DNA of 51,592 nucleotides from an uncultured Parabacteroides sp. (GTDB taxonomy: Bacteria > Bacteroidota > Bacteroidia > Bacteroidales > Tannerellaceae): assembly GCA_910577325.1 (NCBI GenBank), contig CAJTMR010000002.1, positions 182,741 through 234,332 of the forward strand, read 5' to 3'. A model generated the notes under the pieces. The model saw only the letters and a program-made list of their open reading frames with translations. It made no database searches and was not told where the DNA came from. The position numbers and the translations under genes are program-made. This document shows, piece after piece, positions 49,948 to 51,592 of the stretch (positions are counted from its first letter, which is position 1; every line of letters begins with the position of its first letter).

Positions 49948-50508
49948 TTAGAATTTGATTTTAGGTGCTTCTTCGAGTGTTGCACGTTGTTGTTCGCCCA
50001 GATCAAACATCTTTTCCTTCTTGAAACCGAACATGCTGGCGATCAGATTAGACGGAAATATCTCGACTGCATTGTTCAACTCTTTTGTGGCCGAATTGAA
50101 ATAACGACGTACGGCAGCCAGTTTGTTTTCCAAATCGGAAATTTCTTCCTGCAACTGCAAGAAGTTTTGGTTTGCTTTCAGATCGGGATAGGCTTCGAGA
50201 GTGATTTTCAATCCGGCAAGGGCGGCAGTCAGGGCGTTTTCTGCTACGATCTTATCGTCGATCGTTTTGGCACTTATCGCTCCGTTACGGGCGTTAATGA
50301 CGCGCTCCAGCGTCTCTTTTTCGTGTGAGGCATAGCCTTTAACTGTTTCGACCAACTGCGGAATAAGGTCATGGCGTTGCTTGAGCTGTACATCAATGTC
50401 GGCAAATGCGTTCTCGCGGTTGTTACGTAATTTCACCAATGAGTTATACAAAGAAATGATCCAGATTGCCAAGATCACAATTACGGCTATTAAAATGATT
50501 GTTGTCAT
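49948..50508 (-). CDS. LemA family protein
   Basis: A 186-residue membrane-anchored protein. It has one N-terminal hydrophobic helix (IILIAVIVILAIWIISLYN) followed by the LemA helical bundle: NRENAFADIDVQLKQRHDLI, then QLVETVKGYASHEKETLE, LKANQNFLQLQEEISDLENK and RRYFNSATKELNNAVEIFP. Function is not established; the genetic link to the M48 protease suggests envelope stress or a protease partner. It has its own promoter 32-39 bp upstream and leads the two-gene operon. Confidence 0.95.
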   Translation of the reverse strand: MTTIILIAVIVILAIWIISLYNSLVKLRNNRENAFADIDVQLKQRHDLIPQLVETVKGYASHEKETLERVINARNGAISAKTIDDKIVAENALTAALAGLKITLEAYPDLKANQNFLQLQEEISDLENKLAAVRRYFNSATKELNNAVEIFPSNLIASMFGFKKEKMFDLGEQQRATLEEAPKIKF

Positions 50509-50539
50509 TGTCTTTATTTTAATTTAGTAAGTATGGCTG

Positions 50540-50547
50540 CAAACTTA
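50540..50547 (-). promoter_or_regulatory. -7 promoter element of the lemA - M48 operon
   Basis: On the minus strand this reads TAAGTTTG (TAnnTTTG), 32 bp upstream of the lemA ATG. Confidence 0.55.
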
Positions 50548-50622
50548 CTAATTAATTTGCCATCTATTGCTTCCTTTTCCTCAAAAAATATGGGCATATA
50601 AAAAATGGGATGATAGTTATAA

Positions 50623-50659
50623 AAAAAGATGCTGTATAAAATATATACAGCATCTTTTT
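50623..50659 (-). terminator. Terminator of tRNA-Tyr
   Basis: A perfect 16-bp stem (AAAAAGATGCTGTATA at 50623-50638 with 50644-50659) directly beyond the tRNA 3' end; its T5 arm forms the U-tract on the minus strand. Confidence 0.85.
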
Positions 50660-50660
50660 G

Positions 50661-50743
50661 TGGGCAGTGATGGATTCGAACCACCGAAGGCGAAAGCCAG
50701 CTGAGTTACAGTCAGCCCCATTTGGCCACTCTGGTAACTGCCC
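50661..50743 (-). tRNA. tRNA-Tyr (GTA)
   Basis: Minus-strand 83-nt class II tRNA. The acceptor arms GGGCAGT and ACTGCCC pair fully with discriminator A; the anticodon stem-loop is GCTGA-CTGTAAC-TCAGC with anticodon GTA; a long variable arm follows, then the T loop GGTTCGAATCC. CCA is not encoded. A promoter element lies 22 bp upstream and a terminator follows at once. Confidence 0.95.
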
Positions 50744-50764
50744 CCGTTATTTTCAATTGCAGTG

Positions 50765-50772
50765 CAAAGGTA
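50765..50772 (-). promoter_or_regulatory. -7 promoter element of tRNA-Tyr
   Basis: On the minus strand this reads TACCTTTG (TAnnTTTG), 22 bp upstream of the mature tRNA 5' end. Confidence 0.6.
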
Positions 50773-50855
50773 CGATATTTTTTGGAATCTGCAAGCGTTT
50801 AGGCTGAAAAAATCAGGGCAACCGCACTAAAAAATTGCAATCTTACATGGGTATT

Positions 50856-51419
50856 TATTTATATGACTGATAATATGTTGTTTATGTTTACATAGGCAAA
50901 AATAGCCATCGGCAAAACGGGGTCGTTTGAATATAAAACGACCTTTTTCGCCGGATAAGATGCAAGAATGAGGCATAAAAGAGCCTCCGACACGGCGGAT
51001 AAACATACCTGCACCCCCGCAAAGGTCTCGCGCAGACCCGGGTCTGCACCTCTTCCGCGCCCGGGTCTTGGTGGTGGGTACACCCGGGTCTCAAGCGGCT
51101 TTGCAAGCTGTTTTTGACAAAAGAAAAGCCTGTCTTGATGGAAAAAGAAGCCGTTTTAACATGTTTCGCACCTGTTCCCGGACGGTCCCTGTTTTTATCG
51201 TTTGATTGATACACAGCATGTTATCGTTTTTAACTATGATAGTTGTGATAGATGAATGATAGTTAAAAACGGCAACTATCATGCTATAACATATTGGTTT
51301 GAAACAATATACAAACGGATATGATAGTATGATGGTTGTTTTTGCAAAAACATTATATGATTAGTCCGTATCGGTGGCGGAAATAGATGGACACTTTATG
51401 ATTTTGGGGCGGTTGCCCT
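50856..51419 (+). repeat. Dispersed ~565-bp intergenic repeat, copy B
   Basis: Second copy of the repeat at 22842-23406, same orientation and almost equal length, here between tRNA-Tyr and tRNA-Asn. It keeps the hairpin with GGTCGTTT/AAACGACC (50921-50947), three CCCGGGTCT sites in a GC-rich block (about 51036-51092), the five-site ATGATAGT cluster and the closing TATATGATTAGTCCGTATCG. Frames open in copy A are shifted or interrupted here, supporting a non-coding nature. Confidence 0.9.
51236..51337. repeat. Iteron-like ATGATAGT cluster in copy B
   Basis: Sites at 51236, 51256, 51274 (inverted), 51321 and 51329 (ATGATGGTT, one mismatch). The spacings 20, 18, 47 and 8 bp equal those of copy A exactly, although the sequence between sites varies. 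Confidence 0.75.
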
Positions 51420-51501
51420 GTGATGATGTCTGATTGTCGGGGTGAGTCATTGTCGGTTTCATGGAGGGGGACTTACAATTAAACCGGATTTTTGGACATA
51501 A

Positions 51502-51536
51502 AAAAAGAGATATCTTCTTATGAAGTATCTCTTTTT
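51502..51536 (-). terminator. Terminator of tRNA-Asn
   Basis: AAAAAGAGATA (51502-51512) pairs with TATCTCTTTTT (51526-51536), with an inner CTTC/GAAG extension, 4 bp beyond the tRNA-Asn 3' end on the minus strand. Confidence 0.8.
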
Positions 51537-51539
51537 CCG

Positions 51540-51592
51540 CTCTTCCTCTTGGACTTGAACCAAGGACCCTCTGATTAACAGTCAGATGCTCT
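51540..51592 (-). tRNA. tRNA-Asn (GTT), 5' part outside the window
   Basis: Minus strand: the D-arm end AGAGC, anticodon stem-loop TCTGA-CTGTTAA-TCAGA with anticodon GTT, the T arm CTTGG-TTCAAGT-CCAAG and acceptor strand AGGAAGA with discriminator G. The acceptor 5' strand and most of the D arm lie beyond the window edge. Confidence 0.93.

Noticed and set aside
50661..51592. Integration site of a mobile element at the tRNA-Tyr/tRNA-Asn region
   Set aside because: No integrase gene and no duplicated tRNA 3' end is visible. The repeat copy there also exists far from any tRNA (copy A), so tRNA targeting is not supported.

Overview
The window reads as a chromosomal segment of a gut-type Bacteroidales, with a Parabacteroides- or Bacteroides-like character. 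The grounds are a SusC/SusD pair with a FecR anti-sigma factor, many -7 elements of the Bacteroidetes form TAnnTTTG, weak use of Shine-Dalgarno sites, and typical Bacteroidales gene sets. The genus is inferred; no rRNA or marker gene settles it.

Layout. (1) 1-11.8 kb, plus strand: a polysaccharide-utilisation-like locus made of a FecR fragment, STN-SusC, SusD, an exported TIM-barrel isomerase-family protein, a Tat-exported Gfo/Idh/MocA oxidoreductase and an exported HEAT/double-DUF1080 protein. The set resembles the 3-keto-glycoside route of glycoside breakdown, and here it appears to be periplasmic. (2) 11.8-20.6 kb, minus strand: upp, a foldback repeat, an HU-family gene, then rpiB and tkt behind their own promoter, preceded by galM - sugar permease - galK - NrtR/AraR-like Nudix regulator. 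A divergent GH51 arabinofuranosidase follows (20.8-22.8 kb, plus). This is a galactose/arabinose/pentose-phosphate block. (3) 22.8-23.4 kb: copy A of a ~565 bp intergenic repeat. (4) 23.5-28.5 kb, plus: potABCD polyamine ABC transporter and a HAD phosphatase. (5) 28.5-32.1 kb: a YhhQ-type queuosine-precursor transporter, a DUF2490 pseudogene, an unknown outer-membrane protein and a ThuA-like protein. (6) 32.1-37.5 kb, minus: helicase, then HAD-hotdog fusion, menF and cysK. menF carries a 22-bp tandem repeat. (7) 37.6-39.9 kb, plus: a glycine-zipper lipoprotein and a CyuA-like cysteine desulfidase. (8) 40.0-45.7 kb, minus: a tripartite RND efflux pump. (9) 46.0-50.5 kb, minus: alkaline phosphatase with an M24 aminopeptidase, and an M48 protease with LemA. 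(10) 50.6-51.6 kb: tRNA-Tyr, repeat copy B, and the 3' part of tRNA-Asn.

How the genes may work together. The first locus would import a glycoside through SusCD, oxidise it at C3 (Gfo/Idh/MocA), cleave the 3-keto product (DUF1080) and process the released sugar (isomerase fold), under FecR/ECF-sigma control. The gal/ara block would feed galactose and arabinose into the Leloir and pentose phosphate pathways. The observations I judge most worth following up are the exported 3-keto-type locus, the two-copy repeat with five iteron-like ATGATAGT sites at conserved spacing, the frame-breaking 22-bp repeat inside menF, and the 177-bp foldback element. I found no CRISPR array, integrase, transposase or prophage gene.
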